Source: Streptomyces sp. NBC_00483 (GTDB taxonomy: Bacteria; Actinomycetota; Actinomycetes; Streptomycetales; Streptomycetaceae). From it: a DNA stretch of 64,000 nucleotides. The translations under genes and the position numbers were made by a program. Where the stretch lies: assembly GCF_036013745.1 (NCBI RefSeq), contig NZ_CP107880.1, forward strand, positions 6,014,001 to 6,078,000, read 5' to 3'. The number at the start of each line of letters is the position of its first letter. Position 1 is the first letter of the stretch. Of this stretch, positions 42,635 to 51,532 are shown one piece after another. The notes under the pieces are model-generated. The model had not been told where the DNA came from and did not search any database. It saw only the letters and a list, made by a program, of their open reading frames with translations.

Positions 42635-44014
42635 ATGATGTCGCGAGTTCCAGGGTGGCTCGGCCGGGTAGGCGCGGGAATCAGCAAAGTGGGCGAGCGC
42701 CTCGACGAGCGCCGCGCAGAGGCCGAGCGGGCCGAGGAGGACGAGCTGCCGCCACGGCCGACGCGGGCACCGGCGGCGGCTCCCGAGCCGGAGCCCGGTG
42801 CGCCGGGCCCGGCCGAAGCACAGCCGGCGCACGACACGGACCACGTGCCCGCGCCGCCCGCGTACGCGCCGGCGGTCTCCCCGCGGCCCGAGCCGGCCGT
42901 CGCCGTGCCGTGGGGCCTTCGGGTCGCGGCAGAGGCCGGCTGGCGGCTCCTGGTGCTCGCCGGGACGCTCTGGGTCCTGATGAAGGTCATCAGCTCGGTG
43001 CAGCTGGTGGTGTTCGCGTTCATCGCGGCGCTGCTCATCACCGCGCTGCTTCAGCCGACGGTGGCGCGCCTGATGCGCAGGGGAGTGCCCCGGGGCCTCG
43101 CGACGGCCCTGACGGCCATCCTCGGCTTCGTCATCATGGGGCTCGTCGGCTGGTTCGTGGTCTGGCAGGTCCAGGAGAACATCGACCAGCTGTCCGAGCA
43201 GGTCCAGGACGGCATCGACGATCTGCGCAGGTGGCTGCTGAACAGCCCCTTCCACGTGACCGACGGTCAGATCAACGACATCGCCAAGTCGCTGCGCGAC
43301 GCGGTCGGCGCGAACACGGACGAGATCACGTCGGCGGGCCTGGAGGGCGTCACCGTCATCGTCGAGGCGCTGACGGGCGTACTCCTGACGATCTTCTCGA
43401 CGCTGTTCCTGCTCTACGACGGCAGGCGCATCTGGGAGTGGACCCTGGGGCTCGTCCCCGCGCAGGCCCGTCCCGGTATCGCGGGCGCGGGTCCGAGGGC
43501 CTGGCGCACGCTCACGGCGTACGTCCGCGGGACGGTGATAGTGGCACTGATCGACGCCATCTTCATCGGCCTCGGGATCTTCTTCCTCGGCGTCCCGATG
43601 GCCGTGCCCCTGGCGGTCTTCATCTTCCTGTTCGCGTTCATCCCGCTGGTGGGCGCCGTCGTCTCCGGCGCGCTCGCCGTGGTCGTCGCGCTGGTGACGC
43701 AGGGCGTGTTCACCGCGGTGATGACGCTGGGCGTGGTGCTCGCGGTGCAGCAGATCGAGGGCCACATCCTGCAGCCCTTCATCCTGGGCCGAGCGGTCCG
43801 GGTGCACCCCCTGGCCGTCGTCCTGGCGGTCGCCGCGGGCGGCATGGTCTCCGGCATCGGCGGCGCGGTGGTGGCGGTGCCACTGGTGGCGGTCACGAAC
43901 ACGGTGGTCGTCTACCTACGGGCGTGGTCCCGCGAGGCCTCCCTCAAATACTCCCCGGAACCCCACGGCGCGACCGCGGTGAGCGCGACCCCGAAATCCA
44001 GTCCGGACGAGTAG
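42635..44014 (+). CDS. AI-2E family (TqsA/PerM-like) membrane protein
   Basis: A 459-residue membrane protein. The first 95 residues are a charged, Pro-rich cytoplasmic tail; then come about eight helices of the AI-2E/PerM family, with a soluble helical insert (QENIDQLSEQVQDGIDDLRRWLL) and the conserved end block FIFLFAFIPLVGAVVSGALAVVVALVTQG and QQIEGHILQPFILGRAVRVHPLAVVLAV. The family includes autoinducer-2 exporters and Na/H antiporters; the solute here is not known. A second ATG at 42638 is possible. Confidence 0.9.
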   Translation: MMSRVPGWLGRVGAGISKVGERLDERRAEAERAEEDELPPRPTRAPAAAPEPEPGAPGPAEAQPAHDTDHVPAPPAYAPAVSPRPEPAVAVPWGLRVAAEAGWRLLVLAGTLWVLMKVISSVQLVVFAFIAALLITALLQPTVARLMRRGVPRGLATALTAILGFVIMGLVGWFVVWQVQENIDQLSEQVQDGIDDLRRWLLNSPFHVTDGQINDIAKSLRDAVGANTDEITSAGLEGVTVIVEALTGVLLTIFSTLFLLYDGRRIWEWTLGLVPAQARPGIAGAGPRAWRTLTAYVRGTVIVALIDAIFIGLGIFFLGVPMAVPLAVFIFLFAFIPLVGAVVSGALAVVVALVTQGVFTAVMTLGVVLAVQQIEGHILQPFILGRAVRVHPLAVVLAVAAGGMVSGIGGAVVAVPLVAVTNTVVVYLRAWSREASLKYSPEPHGATAVSATPKSSPDE

Positions 44015-44021
44015 CGCCCAA

Positions 44022-44073
44022 TTCCAGCCCCGCCGGCGTTTGAGGCGCGGGGTCCGGGGCGGAGCCCCGAGAC
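44022..44073 (+). repeat. Dispersed GC-rich repeat, copy D
   Basis: TTCCAGCCCCGCCGGCGTTT, GAGGCGCGGGG, TCCGGGGCGGAGCCCCG. It is the sister form of copy A and the second half of copy E, placed between the AI-2E gene and a terminator. Confidence 0.85.
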
Positions 44074-44076
44074 GTA

Positions 44077-44112
44077 AGAAACGGGGGCCGGATCAATCCG
44101 GCCCCCGTTTCT
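44077..44112. terminator. Bidirectional terminator between AI-2E and ahpD genes
   Basis: A perfect 16-base stem (44077-44092 with 44097-44112), loop TCAA, with T-rich flank GTTTCT on the plus strand. It serves the two convergent genes. Confidence 0.85.
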
Positions 44113-44122
44113 GGCAAACGAG

Positions 44123-44653
44123 CTACGCCAGCGCCGCTTCCGCGTCGAGCGTGACGCCGACCGCCTGGATCACGGAGGCGATCTTGAAGGCCTCCTGCAC
44201 GACCTCACGGTCGACACCCGCCTTGCGCAGCACCTGCTCGTGCGAGTCGAGGCACATCCCACACCCGTTGATCGCCGAGACCGCGAAGGACCACAGCTCG
44301 AAGTCGACCTTGTCGACCCCCGGGTTGCCGATGACGTTCATCCGCAGACCCGCGCGCATCGTCCCGTACTCGTTGTCCGAGAGCAGGTGACGCGTGCGGT
44401 AGAAGACGTTGTTCATCGCCATGATGGCCGCCGCCGACTTCGCCGCGGTGTACGCCTCGGGCGACAGGTTCGCCTTCGCCTCGGGCTCCAGCTCACGCAG
44501 CACGCGCGGGGAACGGGACGCGATGGCGGTCGCGAGGACCGTGCCCCACAGCTGCTGGGCCGGCAGGTCCGAGTTGCCGATGACCGAGCCCAGGTTGAGC
44601 TTCAGGTCCTTGGCGTAGTCCGGAACGGCGGACTTCAGTTCATCGAGGGCCAT
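44123..44653 (-). CDS. ahpD: Alkyl hydroperoxidase AhpD
   Basis: A 176-residue all-helical peroxidase-reducing partner of AhpC. The active site is C131-x-x-C134 in [18 protein letters not shown] with the proton-relay His. It recharges AhpC with electrons in actinobacteria. The ATG at 44653 matches the family start MALDELK; a GTG at 44659 overlapping the ahpC stop is in frame. It is the second gene of the ahpC-ahpD operon. Confidence 0.97.
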   Translation of the reverse strand: MALDELKSAVPDYAKDLKLNLGSVIGNSDLPAQQLWGTVLATAIASRSPRVLRELEPEAKANLSPEAYTAAKSAAAIMAMNNVFYRTRHLLSDNEYGTMRAGLRMNVIGNPGVDKVDFELWSFAVSAINGCGMCLDSHEQVLRKAGVDREVVQEAFKIASVIQAVGVTLDAEAALA

Positions 44654-44655
44654 GC

Positions 44656-45210
44656 TCACTCACCGGCCAGCAGCGCGACCGGGTCGAGGGTGTCCTCGCC
44701 CGAGGTCCAGTTGCACGGGCACAGCTCGTCCGTCTGGAGAGCGTCGAGGACCCGGAGGACCTCCTTGGGGTTACGGCCGACGGAGCCGGCGGTCACCATC
44801 GTGAACTGGATCTCGTTGTTCTGGTCGACGATGAAGACGGCGCGCTGCGCGAAGCCGTCCTCGCCCTCGATGCCGAGGTCACGCATGAGCTCGTGCTTCG
44901 AGTCGGCCAGCATCGGGAAGGGCAGGTCCGTCAGGTCCGGGTGGTCCTTGCGCCAGGCGTGGTGCACGAACTCGGAGTCACCGGAGAAGCCGAGGATCTG
45001 GGCGTCACGGTCGGCGAACTCCTCGTTCAGCTTGCCGAACGCGGCGATCTCGGTGGGGCACACGAAGGTGAAGTCCTTGGGCCACGCGAAGACGATCTTC
45101 CACTTGCCCTCGTAGGTCTTGTGGTTGATCTGCTCGAACTCAGAGCCCTTCTCCAGCGAGACACAGGCAGTCAGGTCGAACTCGGGGAACTTGTCACCGA
45201 CAGTGAGCAC
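44656..45210 (-). CDS. ahpC: Alkyl hydroperoxide reductase AhpC (peroxiredoxin)
   Basis: A 184-residue typical 2-Cys peroxiredoxin reducing H2O2 and organic hydroperoxides. Peroxidatic C51 lies in [12 protein letters not shown]; the resolving region is CPCNW (C164, C166). The GTG start at 45210 has AAGGAGT 5 bases upstream. It is divergent from oxyR, whose product is expected to control it, and is directly followed by ahpD. Confidence 0.97.
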   Translation of the reverse strand: MLTVGDKFPEFDLTACVSLEKGSEFEQINHKTYEGKWKIVFAWPKDFTFVCPTEIAAFGKLNEEFADRDAQILGFSGDSEFVHHAWRKDHPDLTDLPFPMLADSKHELMRDLGIEGEDGFAQRAVFIVDQNNEIQFTMVTAGSVGRNPKEVLRVLDALQTDELCPCNWTSGEDTLDPVALLAGE

Positions 45211-45342
45211 ACGAACTCCTTGCAGTAGGAGACATCCCTTTTGGGGCTGTTTCCATGGGTTGGACTGCTCAAGATCGTGGCACAGGGTGCATTGATTACG
45301 GAAATAGCTAGACTCGGTCATGTTGATCGGAGGTGGCTATCA
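45211..45342. promoter_or_regulatory. Divergent ahpC-oxyR promoter region
   Basis: The 132-base region between the two starts is less GC-rich and should contain both promoters and the OxyR binding site. ATTACGGAAATAGCTAGACT near 45294-45313 is the most AT-rich part with a TAGCTA centre; no exact consensus could be fixed. Confidence 0.5.
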
Positions 45343-46308
45343 GTGGCCGTACGGAACGGAAAGCCCGTGGGGGCGCGGCGCCGGCAGCCCAGCCTGGCGC
45401 AGCTCAGGGCATTCGCCGCGGTCGCGGAGCATCTGCACTTCCGGGACGCCGCGGCCGCGATAGGGATGAGTCAGCCCGCTCTGTCCGGTGCCGTGTCGGC
45501 CCTGGAGGAGGTGCTCGGGGTGACCCTCCTCGAGCGTACGACGAGAAAGGTGCTGCTCTCGCCGGCCGGGGAGCGGATCGCCGTGCGGGCCAAGGCGGTG
45601 CTCGACGAGGTCGGCGCGCTCGTCGAGGAGGCCGAGGCGGTGCGGGCACCGTTCACAGGGGTGCTGCGGCTCGGGGTGATTCCCACGGTGGCGCCGTATC
45701 TGCTGCCGACGGTGCTGCGGCTCGTCCACGACACGTATCCGGACCTGGACCTCCAGGTGCACGAGGAGCAGACGTCGTCGCTCATCGAGGGCCTGGGGGC
45801 GGGGCGGCTCGATCTGCTGCTGCTCGCCGTGCCGCTCGGGGTGCCGGGGGTGACCGAACTTCCGCTGTTCGACGAGGACTTCGTGCTCGTCACGCCGCTC
45901 GACCACTGGCTCGGCGGGCGGGAGGGGATCCCGCGTGAGGCGCTGCGGGAGCTGAACCTGCTGCTCCTGGACGAGGGGCACTGCCTGCGCGACCAGGCCC
46001 TGGACATCTGCCGGGAGGCGGGCCGCGACGACGCTCCCGTCGCCACGACCGCCGCCGGGCTCGCCACGCTGGTCCAGCTCGTCGCGGGCGGCCTCGGGGT
46101 GACGCTGCTGCCGCGCACCGCCGTGTCCGTGGAGACCAGCCGGAGCAGCCAGCTGCTCACCGGGTACTTCGCGGAGCCCGCCCCCGCGCGCCGCGTGGCC
46201 TTCGCCATGCGGACGGGGGCGGCGCGCTCCGCGGAGTACGAGGAGCTGGCCTCGGCCCTGCGAACTGCCTTGCGGGGCATGCCGGTTCGCGTCCTCGGCG
46301 ACCGCTGA
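45343..46308 (+). CDS. oxyR: LysR-family peroxide sensor OxyR
   Basis: A 321-residue LysR regulator. The N-terminal winged helix includes LHFRDAAAAIGMSQPALSGAVSALEEVLGVTLLERT. The effector domain has the OxyR redox cysteines in context: LLDEGHCLRDQALDIC, which form the peroxide-sensing disulfide. The GTG at 45343 follows GGAGGTGG by 7 bases. Divergence from ahpCD supports the name. It ends 3 bases before the convergent permease gene. Confidence 0.95.
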   Translation: MAVRNGKPVGARRRQPSLAQLRAFAAVAEHLHFRDAAAAIGMSQPALSGAVSALEEVLGVTLLERTTRKVLLSPAGERIAVRAKAVLDEVGALVEEAEAVRAPFTGVLRLGVIPTVAPYLLPTVLRLVHDTYPDLDLQVHEEQTSSLIEGLGAGRLDLLLLAVPLGVPGVTELPLFDEDFVLVTPLDHWLGGREGIPREALRELNLLLLDEGHCLRDQALDICREAGRDDAPVATTAAGLATLVQLVAGGLGVTLLPRTAVSVETSRSSQLLTGYFAEPAPARRVAFAMRTGAARSAEYEELASALRTALRGMPVRVLGDR

Positions 46309-46311
46309 GCG

Positions 46312-48708
46312 TCACTCCGTCCGCAGTCCCTCCGCCCGCATCATGCGGTACAGCGGAGGCAGGGACAGGAGGGTCACCGCGGCGATGACGGCGGCCGCCA
46401 CCCCGCTCAGCGGGAGGAACAGCAGCCAGTCGGTCACCGGCTTGCCGAGGAGGCGCAGCATCAGCCAGCCGAGCGTCAGCCCGCCCGTGACCGCCACGGC
46501 CATGCCGAGGACCACCGGGATCGCCGTCTGCCAGAGCACGGACCAGGCGAGCGTCGAGCGCTTCGTGCCGTAGGCGACGAGCACCGACAACAGCCGCTTG
46601 CGCTCGCGGAGTTGCTCGATCTGCGAGACCAGCATCGACGCCGCGATGATCACCATGGTGAGCGCCGCGGCCGTGAAGAGGGCCGTGCGGATGCTCGCGT
46701 ACTCCTTGTCGCGGCTCAACACCTCGTACGTCCACACCTGCATGCCCGGGTCGACCGCGAACGCGGTGTTGCGGACCTGGTCCGCCGCGTCCGGCACGTT
46801 CTCGTCGATCTGGATCTGCGCGTTGGTCGACGCGGTGTGCAGGGTCGCCGGGTCGAGGGCGCCGGGGGTGGCGAGGATGCCGCCGTAGTACTCGCCCGCC
46901 GGGTCCTTGCGGGAGTCGACGGTGCGCACGTCCTCGGGCAGCGACCAGTGCACCGGCTTCAGATCGGTGCGGCCCGCGTCCTCGGGGTTGTCCACGACGA
47001 GCCGCCCGCCGGGCACGGCCACCTTCTCCAACTGCTCGTCGCTGTACGAGTCGTGGGAGCGGGTGACGCGGAAGACGTCGCCGTCCGAGCACGAGGGCAG
47101 GTGGGCCAGCTCGCGCAGCGAGGGGCAGGAGCCGACGGACAGGGAGGTGGACGGGGCGTAGCCGTCCGCGCCGGGCTTGGCGCCCACCCGCTCGGCCGAG
47201 GTGATGACCGTGCCGATGACCTTCTTGACGCCCTTGGTGGTCCGGAACTCCTGGACCATCCGGTCGGCCAGCGTGCCGCTCGGGAAGTCGGTGTTCGCGC
47301 CGATCTGGGCGCGCTGCGGGTCCTGGCCGGTCGAGCTGTTGAAGCTGTCGTTGATGCCGACGGTGAACATCTGGAGGGCGATGCCGCCGGCCACCGCGAT
47401 GGTGATGCCGGAGATCGCGCGGGTGGCGGCGCTGCTGTTCAACTGGAGCCTGCGGGTAGCCAGTTGCCAGGGGACGGAGCCGCCGCGCAGCCGGCTCACG
47501 ACGGCCTCCACCAGCCAGGGCAGCACGAGCACCAGGCCGACGAGGGTCAGCAGGACACCGCCCGCGATCACCACCATGGACAGCTGGGACGCGCCCGCGT
47601 CGAAGCTGGACAGGAACAGGACCAGGAGGCCGGCGAAGGGGACGGGCAGCCGCCACCACAGCCTGCGGCTGCGCACGCGCCCGCCCCGTACGACACCGAG
47701 CGGCTCGATCGAGACGGACCGCAGGGCGAACACCGTGACGGCGATCGCGGACAGCGGCACCGCCAGCAGCACCAGCACGGCGAGGACCGGCACCGGGGTG
47801 AAGTCGTCGGGGAACGCGGACAGGCGCCACACCTCGACGTGGGCGAACACCTGCCTCCCCGCGAAGAAGGCGAGCAGGCCGAACGCGAGGCCGACGAGCG
47901 TGCCGAACAGCGCCTCACCGGCAGCCACCCACCGCGTCATCCGCGCGTCCGCGCCGACGAGTCGCAGCGCGGCGAGCCTGCGGTCGCGTCGCTCGCCACC
48001 GAACCGTACGGCGGTCGCGATGAAGATGGCGATGGGCGCGAGCAGCACCACACAGCCCAGCAGGATCAGCAGCACCAGGGCCGGATCGAGCGGGTTGTCG
48101 TCGCCCGCCTGCCCGAAGTCGTCGACTCGGGTGGCGCCGCGGTCGGTGCTGAGGCCGTCGCTGCCCGCGTACATGTACAGCTCGAAGGGGTCGCTCAGGC
48201 CGGCCTCGTGGATGGTGCCGACGTCGCGGAAGTCGTAGCGCTTCTTGAGGAGTTCGCCCTCGGGGGAGTCGAGGAGGTCGCGCAGCGCGGGCGAGACCAG
48301 CATCTCGCCGGGACCCGGGAGTTTGTCGACGCCGGGCGGCAGGACCGGGTTCTTGCCGTCGGCGTCCACCATGTAGCCGCCGACGGAGAGGTCCCGGTAC
48401 GAGGAGGAGGTGTCGAGCGTGAGCAGCGTGCTGTCGGACGGCTTCACGCTCTCCTCGCCGAAGCCGATCGAGCGGGCGGCGGAGCGGGCGTCGCGCGCGC
48501 TCGTGAAGTTCGGCACGGACGCGGCGCCAAGGAGAACGGCGACGCCGAGGCCGACGCCGAGCGCGGTGAGCAGCGTACGGATCCAGCCCTCGCGGCCGCC
48601 GGAGAAGCCGAAGCGGACACCGAGCGCGAGGTCGCGCAGGCGGCCCGCGAGGCCGGGGTCCGTGGGTGCGGGCGGGGCCTGGGCGGGACGGTCGTCGAGG
48701 AGGGTCAT
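46312..48708 (-). CDS. ABC transporter permease, FtsX/MacB type
   Basis: A 798-residue membrane protein with two FtsX-like halves: an N-terminal helix at about 40-60, a large extracytoplasmic domain, three helices at about 225-330, further helices, a second extracytoplasmic part, and three C-terminal helices ending SLPPLYRMMRAEGLRTE. Such permeases work as mechanotransmitters or export lipids and peptides. The ATG overlaps the stop of the ATPase gene (ATGA). Confidence 0.92.
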   Translation of the reverse strand: MTLLDDRPAQAPPAPTDPGLAGRLRDLALGVRFGFSGGREGWIRTLLTALGVGLGVAVLLGAASVPNFTSARDARSAARSIGFGEESVKPSDSTLLTLDTSSSYRDLSVGGYMVDADGKNPVLPPGVDKLPGPGEMLVSPALRDLLDSPEGELLKKRYDFRDVGTIHEAGLSDPFELYMYAGSDGLSTDRGATRVDDFGQAGDDNPLDPALVLLILLGCVVLLAPIAIFIATAVRFGGERRDRRLAALRLVGADARMTRWVAAGEALFGTLVGLAFGLLAFFAGRQVFAHVEVWRLSAFPDDFTPVPVLAVLVLLAVPLSAIAVTVFALRSVSIEPLGVVRGGRVRSRRLWWRLPVPFAGLLVLFLSSFDAGASQLSMVVIAGGVLLTLVGLVLVLPWLVEAVVSRLRGGSVPWQLATRRLQLNSSAATRAISGITIAVAGGIALQMFTVGINDSFNSSTGQDPQRAQIGANTDFPSGTLADRMVQEFRTTKGVKKVIGTVITSAERVGAKPGADGYAPSTSLSVGSCPSLRELAHLPSCSDGDVFRVTRSHDSYSDEQLEKVAVPGGRLVVDNPEDAGRTDLKPVHWSLPEDVRTVDSRKDPAGEYYGGILATPGALDPATLHTASTNAQIQIDENVPDAADQVRNTAFAVDPGMQVWTYEVLSRDKEYASIRTALFTAAALTMVIIAASMLVSQIEQLRERKRLLSVLVAYGTKRSTLAWSVLWQTAIPVVLGMAVAVTGGLTLGWLMLRLLGKPVTDWLLFLPLSGVAAAVIAAVTLLSLPPLYRMMRAEGLRTE

Positions 48709-49403
48709 CGGGCGAACTCCATGTCCCGGGCCTTGCCGTCCCGTACGACGATCTCGCGGTCGGAGTAGGCGGCGACCCGCGTCTCGTGGGTGACCAGGAC
48801 GACGGCGGCGCCGGTGGTGCGGGCGGCGTCCGTGAGCAGCTCCATGACGCGCTCGCCGTTGAGCGAGTCCAGGGCGCCGGTGGGCTCGTCGGCGAACAGC
48901 ACGCGCGGCCCCGTGACCAGGGAACGGGCGACGGCGACGCGCTGGCCCTGGCCGCCGGAGACCTCTCCCGGGCGCTTGCCCGCGAGGTCGTCGACCTCCA
49001 GGCGCTGGAGCCATTCGACGGCCCGGCGCTCGGCCTCCTTGCGCTTCACGCCGTTCAGCCGCAGCGGGAGCGCGACGTTCTCGACGCACGTCAACTCCGG
49101 GACCAGCTGCCCGAACTGGAAAACGAAGCCGAACTCGCCGCGGCGCAGCGCGCTGCGCTCCGCGTCGGACATGGCGGTCAGCTCGCGGCCGTTGTACGTG
49201 ATGGTGCCGGAGTCCGGCGTGACGATGCCGGCGAGGCAGTGCAGCAGCGTCGACTTGCCGGAGCCGGAGGGGCCCATGACGGCGACGACCTCGCCCGGGT
49301 GGACGGAGAAGGAGGCGTCGTCGAGGGCCGGGGTCGGCCCGTACGTCTTGTGCAGGCCGGTGGCGGCCAGCAGGGAACCGGCGGGAGTGGTGGGGGAACT
49401 CAT
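48705..49403 (-). CDS. ABC transporter ATP-binding protein, MacB/LolD type
   Basis: A 232-residue ATPase: Walker A GPSGSGKSTLLHCLAG (about 43-58), Q-loop FQFGQLVPELT, signature VSGGQGQRVAVARSL, Walker B VLFADEPTGALDS, then a switch His in VTHE. It pairs with the FtsX-type permease downstream. Its start overlaps the PadR stop, so padR, ATPase and permease are one translationally coupled operon. Confidence 0.95.
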   Translation of the reverse strand: MSSPTTPAGSLLAATGLHKTYGPTPALDDASFSVHPGEVVAVMGPSGSGKSTLLHCLAGIVTPDSGTITYNGRELTAMSDAERSALRRGEFGFVFQFGQLVPELTCVENVALPLRLNGVKRKEAERRAVEWLQRLEVDDLAGKRPGEVSGGQGQRVAVARSLVTGPRVLFADEPTGALDSLNGERVMELLTDAARTTGAAVVLVTHETRVAAYSDREIVVRDGKARDMEFAR

Positions 49404-49927
49404 GAAGGACGTACCTCCGCGGCGAGCTTGTCGAGGCGCGCGGCGGTCAGTTCCAGCCAGCGCAGGTCGGCTTCCAGGTGGAACAGGGCGTGGTCGCAGA
49501 TGAGTTGATCGGCGAGGTCGCCCTTGCGCTTGCGGTCCGTGAGGATGCGCATCAGGCGCAGGTGCTCGGCGCGCTGCGCGTCGAGGAGTTCGGTCGCGTC
49601 GCGCCGGGTCAGCAGGGCGAGGACGACCTTGGTGTAGAGGGTCGACTGGAGGTAGGGCTCCGGCTTCTCCGGCGTCGCGAGCCACTGCCGTACGTCGGTG
49701 ACGCCGGCGTCGGTGATCGCGTACCGCTTGCGCTCGGGGCCGCCGCCGGCCTCGATCCCGTCGACCTCGACGAGGCCGTTCTTCAGGAGGCGGGACATGG
49801 TCGAGTAGACCTGCCCGTAGTGCAGCGGCTTGTCGTGCCCGAAGGTCTCGTCGAAGGTGCGCTTGAGGTCGTAACCGTGGCGGGGCCCTGATTCGAGCAG
49901 CCCGAGGAGGGTGTGGCCGATGGACAT
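49400..49927 (-). CDS. PadR family transcriptional regulator
   Basis: A 175-residue PadR (subfamily s1-like) regulator. The winged helix reads HTLLGLLESGPRHGYDLKRTFDETFG and HYGQVYSTMSRLLKNGLVEVDGIE, and the C-terminal coiled-coil (LDAQRAEHLRLMRILTDRKRKGDLADQL) makes the dimer. It is the first gene of an operon with an ABC exporter and sits just behind a clear palindrome (49936-49967), so autorepression with induction by a transported compound is expected. Confidence 0.94.
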   Translation of the reverse strand: MSIGHTLLGLLESGPRHGYDLKRTFDETFGHDKPLHYGQVYSTMSRLLKNGLVEVDGIEAGGGPERKRYAITDAGVTDVRQWLATPEKPEPYLQSTLYTKVVLALLTRRDATELLDAQRAEHLRLMRILTDRKRKGDLADQLICDHALFHLEADLRWLELTAARLDKLAAEVRPS

Positions 49928-49935
49928 GCGAGGGA

Positions 49936-49967
49936 CTATACACACCATGTATACGCGGTGTGTATAG
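49936..49967. promoter_or_regulatory. PadR operator
   Basis: CTATACACACC and GGTGTGTATAG are perfect 11-base arms with a 10-base spacer, starting 9 bases upstream of the padR start. Inside, TATACA and TGTATA (49937-49942, 49948-49953) form a second, interleaved palindrome. It is AT-rich in a GC-rich region and thus stands out. Confidence 0.75.
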
Positions 49968-49980
49968 CCGGACATGAGGA

Positions 49981-50073
49981 CGCCGCAGGGGCTTGATGAT
50001 TCAAGCCCCTGCGGCGATTGAGCAGATCCAGCCCCGCCGGCGTTTGAGGCGCGGGGTCCGGGGCGGAGCCCCG
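49981..50073. repeat. Dispersed repeat, hybrid copy E with inverted half
   Basis: CGCCGCAGGGGCTTGA (49981-49996), TGAT, and its exact reverse complement (50001-50016) make a 16-base stem; the right arm is the first half of the copy B/C form. It runs on through AGCAG into the full copy A/D form (50026-50073). Two repeat types are therefore joined here, with one half inverted. Confidence 0.8.
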
Positions 50074-50079
50074 TGTCGT

Positions 50080-50313
50080 TCAGTCGGTCTCGTCGCCGGC
50101 CGAGGGACGACCTCGCCTCGGTATCGGCTTCGCCGAACCCGGCAGGCGCCCCGCCTCTGCGAGCGCCTTGCGCAACAGGAACTCGATCTGCGCGTTGGCC
50201 GAGCGCAGGTCCTCGCCCGCCCAACGCGCGAGCGCGTCGTACACCGCGGGGTCGAGCCGCAGCAGGACCTGTTTGCGTGCCGGGCGGCGCTCGCGGTCAG
50301 GGGGCGGCGTCAC
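50080..50313 (-). CDS. Small ribbon-helix-helix-like protein
   Basis: A 77-residue basic protein. KQVLLRLDPAVYDALARWAGEDLRSANAQIEFLLRKALAEAG is the ribbon-helix-helix (Arc/MetJ-like) pattern, followed by a basic Pro-rich tail. Its start overlaps the stop of the SPFH gene (ATGA), so it is the second gene of that operon. It could repress the operon through the palindrome at 51307-51322, or be an antitoxin-like protein without a visible toxin. Confidence 0.8.
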   Translation of the reverse strand: MTPPPDRERRPARKQVLLRLDPAVYDALARWAGEDLRSANAQIEFLLRKALAEAGRLPGSAKPIPRRGRPSAGDETD

Positions 50314-51245
50314 TGGTAGAGCGTTCCGGTGTTCAGGACGGGCTGCGCCGCGCGGTCACCGCAGAGGACGACCAGCAGGTTGGAGACCATGGTCGCCTTG
50401 CGCTCCTCGTCCAGCTCCACGAAGTCCTGCTCGGCGATCCGGGCGAGCGCGGCCTCGACCATGCCGACCGCTCCGTCGACGATCTGGCGGCGGGCCGCCA
50501 CGACCGCGCCCGCCTGCTGGCGCTGGAGCATCGCGGACGCGATCTCGGGGGCGTACGCGAGGTGCGTGAAGCGGGACTCGATGATCTGGACGCCGGCCGC
50601 CTCCACGCGCGCGTGGAGCTCGAGGGCGAGCTTCTCCGTGATCTCCTCGGCGTTGCCGCGCAGCGACAGGCCCGCCTCGTCGTGCGCGTCGTAGGGGTAC
50701 TCGATGGCGATGTGCCGGACGGCCGCCTCGGTCTGCGTCGAGACGAACTCCAGGAAGTCGTCGACCTCGAAGCTCGCCTGGGCCGTGTCCTCGACCTTCC
50801 AGACGACGACCGCGGCGAGCTCGATCGGGTTGCCGTACGCGTCGTTGACCTTCAGGACCGCCGTCTCGTGGTTGCGCACGCGGGTCGAGATCTTCGCGCG
50901 CGAGGTGAGCGGGTTGACCCACCGCAGGCCGTCCGTGCGGATCGTGCCCCGGTAGCGGCCGAAGAGCTGGACGACGCGGGCCTCGCCCGGCGCCACCATG
51001 TTCAGGCCCGCCATGGCGAAGACCGAGCCGATCGCGACCACGACGCCGACCGCGATGAGTGCGCCCCTGGTGCCTCCCGAGTCGGTGGAGCCGGCGAGCG
51101 CGATCAGGCCTCCGCCGACGATCAGGCCGACGAGGCCGAGCAGCAGGGCGAGCCCGCCGCCGATGCTGTGGGCCGTGAACTCGCGTACGTGCGCCTTCGG
51201 CATCTGTACGTCGGGAGTGTTCGGTGTGGCGTCCGTCTCGGACAT
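50310..51245 (-). CDS. SPFH/Band 7 domain membrane protein (stomatin-like)
   Basis: A 311-residue protein with two N-terminal helices (about 28-85) and an SPFH domain beginning [32 protein letters not shown] and continuing to [26 protein letters not shown]. It should assemble oligomeric rings or microdomains in the cytoplasmic membrane. The ATG at 51245 is chosen because upstream sequence contains the regulatory palindrome. It forms an operon with a ribbon-helix-helix protein. Confidence 0.92.
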   Translation of the reverse strand: MSETDATPNTPDVQMPKAHVREFTAHSIGGGLALLLGLVGLIVGGGLIALAGSTDSGGTRGALIAVGVVVAIGSVFAMAGLNMVAPGEARVVQLFGRYRGTIRTDGLRWVNPLTSRAKISTRVRNHETAVLKVNDAYGNPIELAAVVVWKVEDTAQASFEVDDFLEFVSTQTEAAVRHIAIEYPYDAHDEAGLSLRGNAEEITEKLALELHARVEAAGVQIIESRFTHLAYAPEIASAMLQRQQAGAVVAARRQIVDGAVGMVEAALARIAEQDFVELDEERKATMVSNLLVVLCGDRAAQPVLNTGTLYQ

Positions 51246-51306
51246 GTCCGTCCCCGTATCTCTGAGCTGGTCGTTCGTGGCAGCACTGCCGCGAACGCGG
51301 TCTAGC

Positions 51307-51322
51307 AAAGTGATATCACTTT
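51307..51322. promoter_or_regulatory. Perfect 16-base palindrome upstream of the SPFH gene
   Basis: AAAGTGATATCACTTT reads the same on both strands. It is 62 bases upstream of the SPFH start, in the AT-rich promoter area. A dimeric small regulator such as the co-transcribed ribbon-helix-helix protein is the natural candidate to bind it. Confidence 0.7.
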
Positions 51323-51532
51323 ATCGCGTTCGGCAACCATCCGCACCTCTCGCTCGTCGGTTCCCATGGGGCAGGTGCTGATTGTCACGTCCGATATGGC
51401 CGAATCAACGAAGATTCGACATAAGTGACGGGTTAGGTTCTTGAGCCGATTCAGCACCATCGTGAGAACTGGGTTCGTACCCGTACGCGAGGGCGTACAC
51501 GGACAAGGACAAGAAGCGGAGCGACTGAGGTC

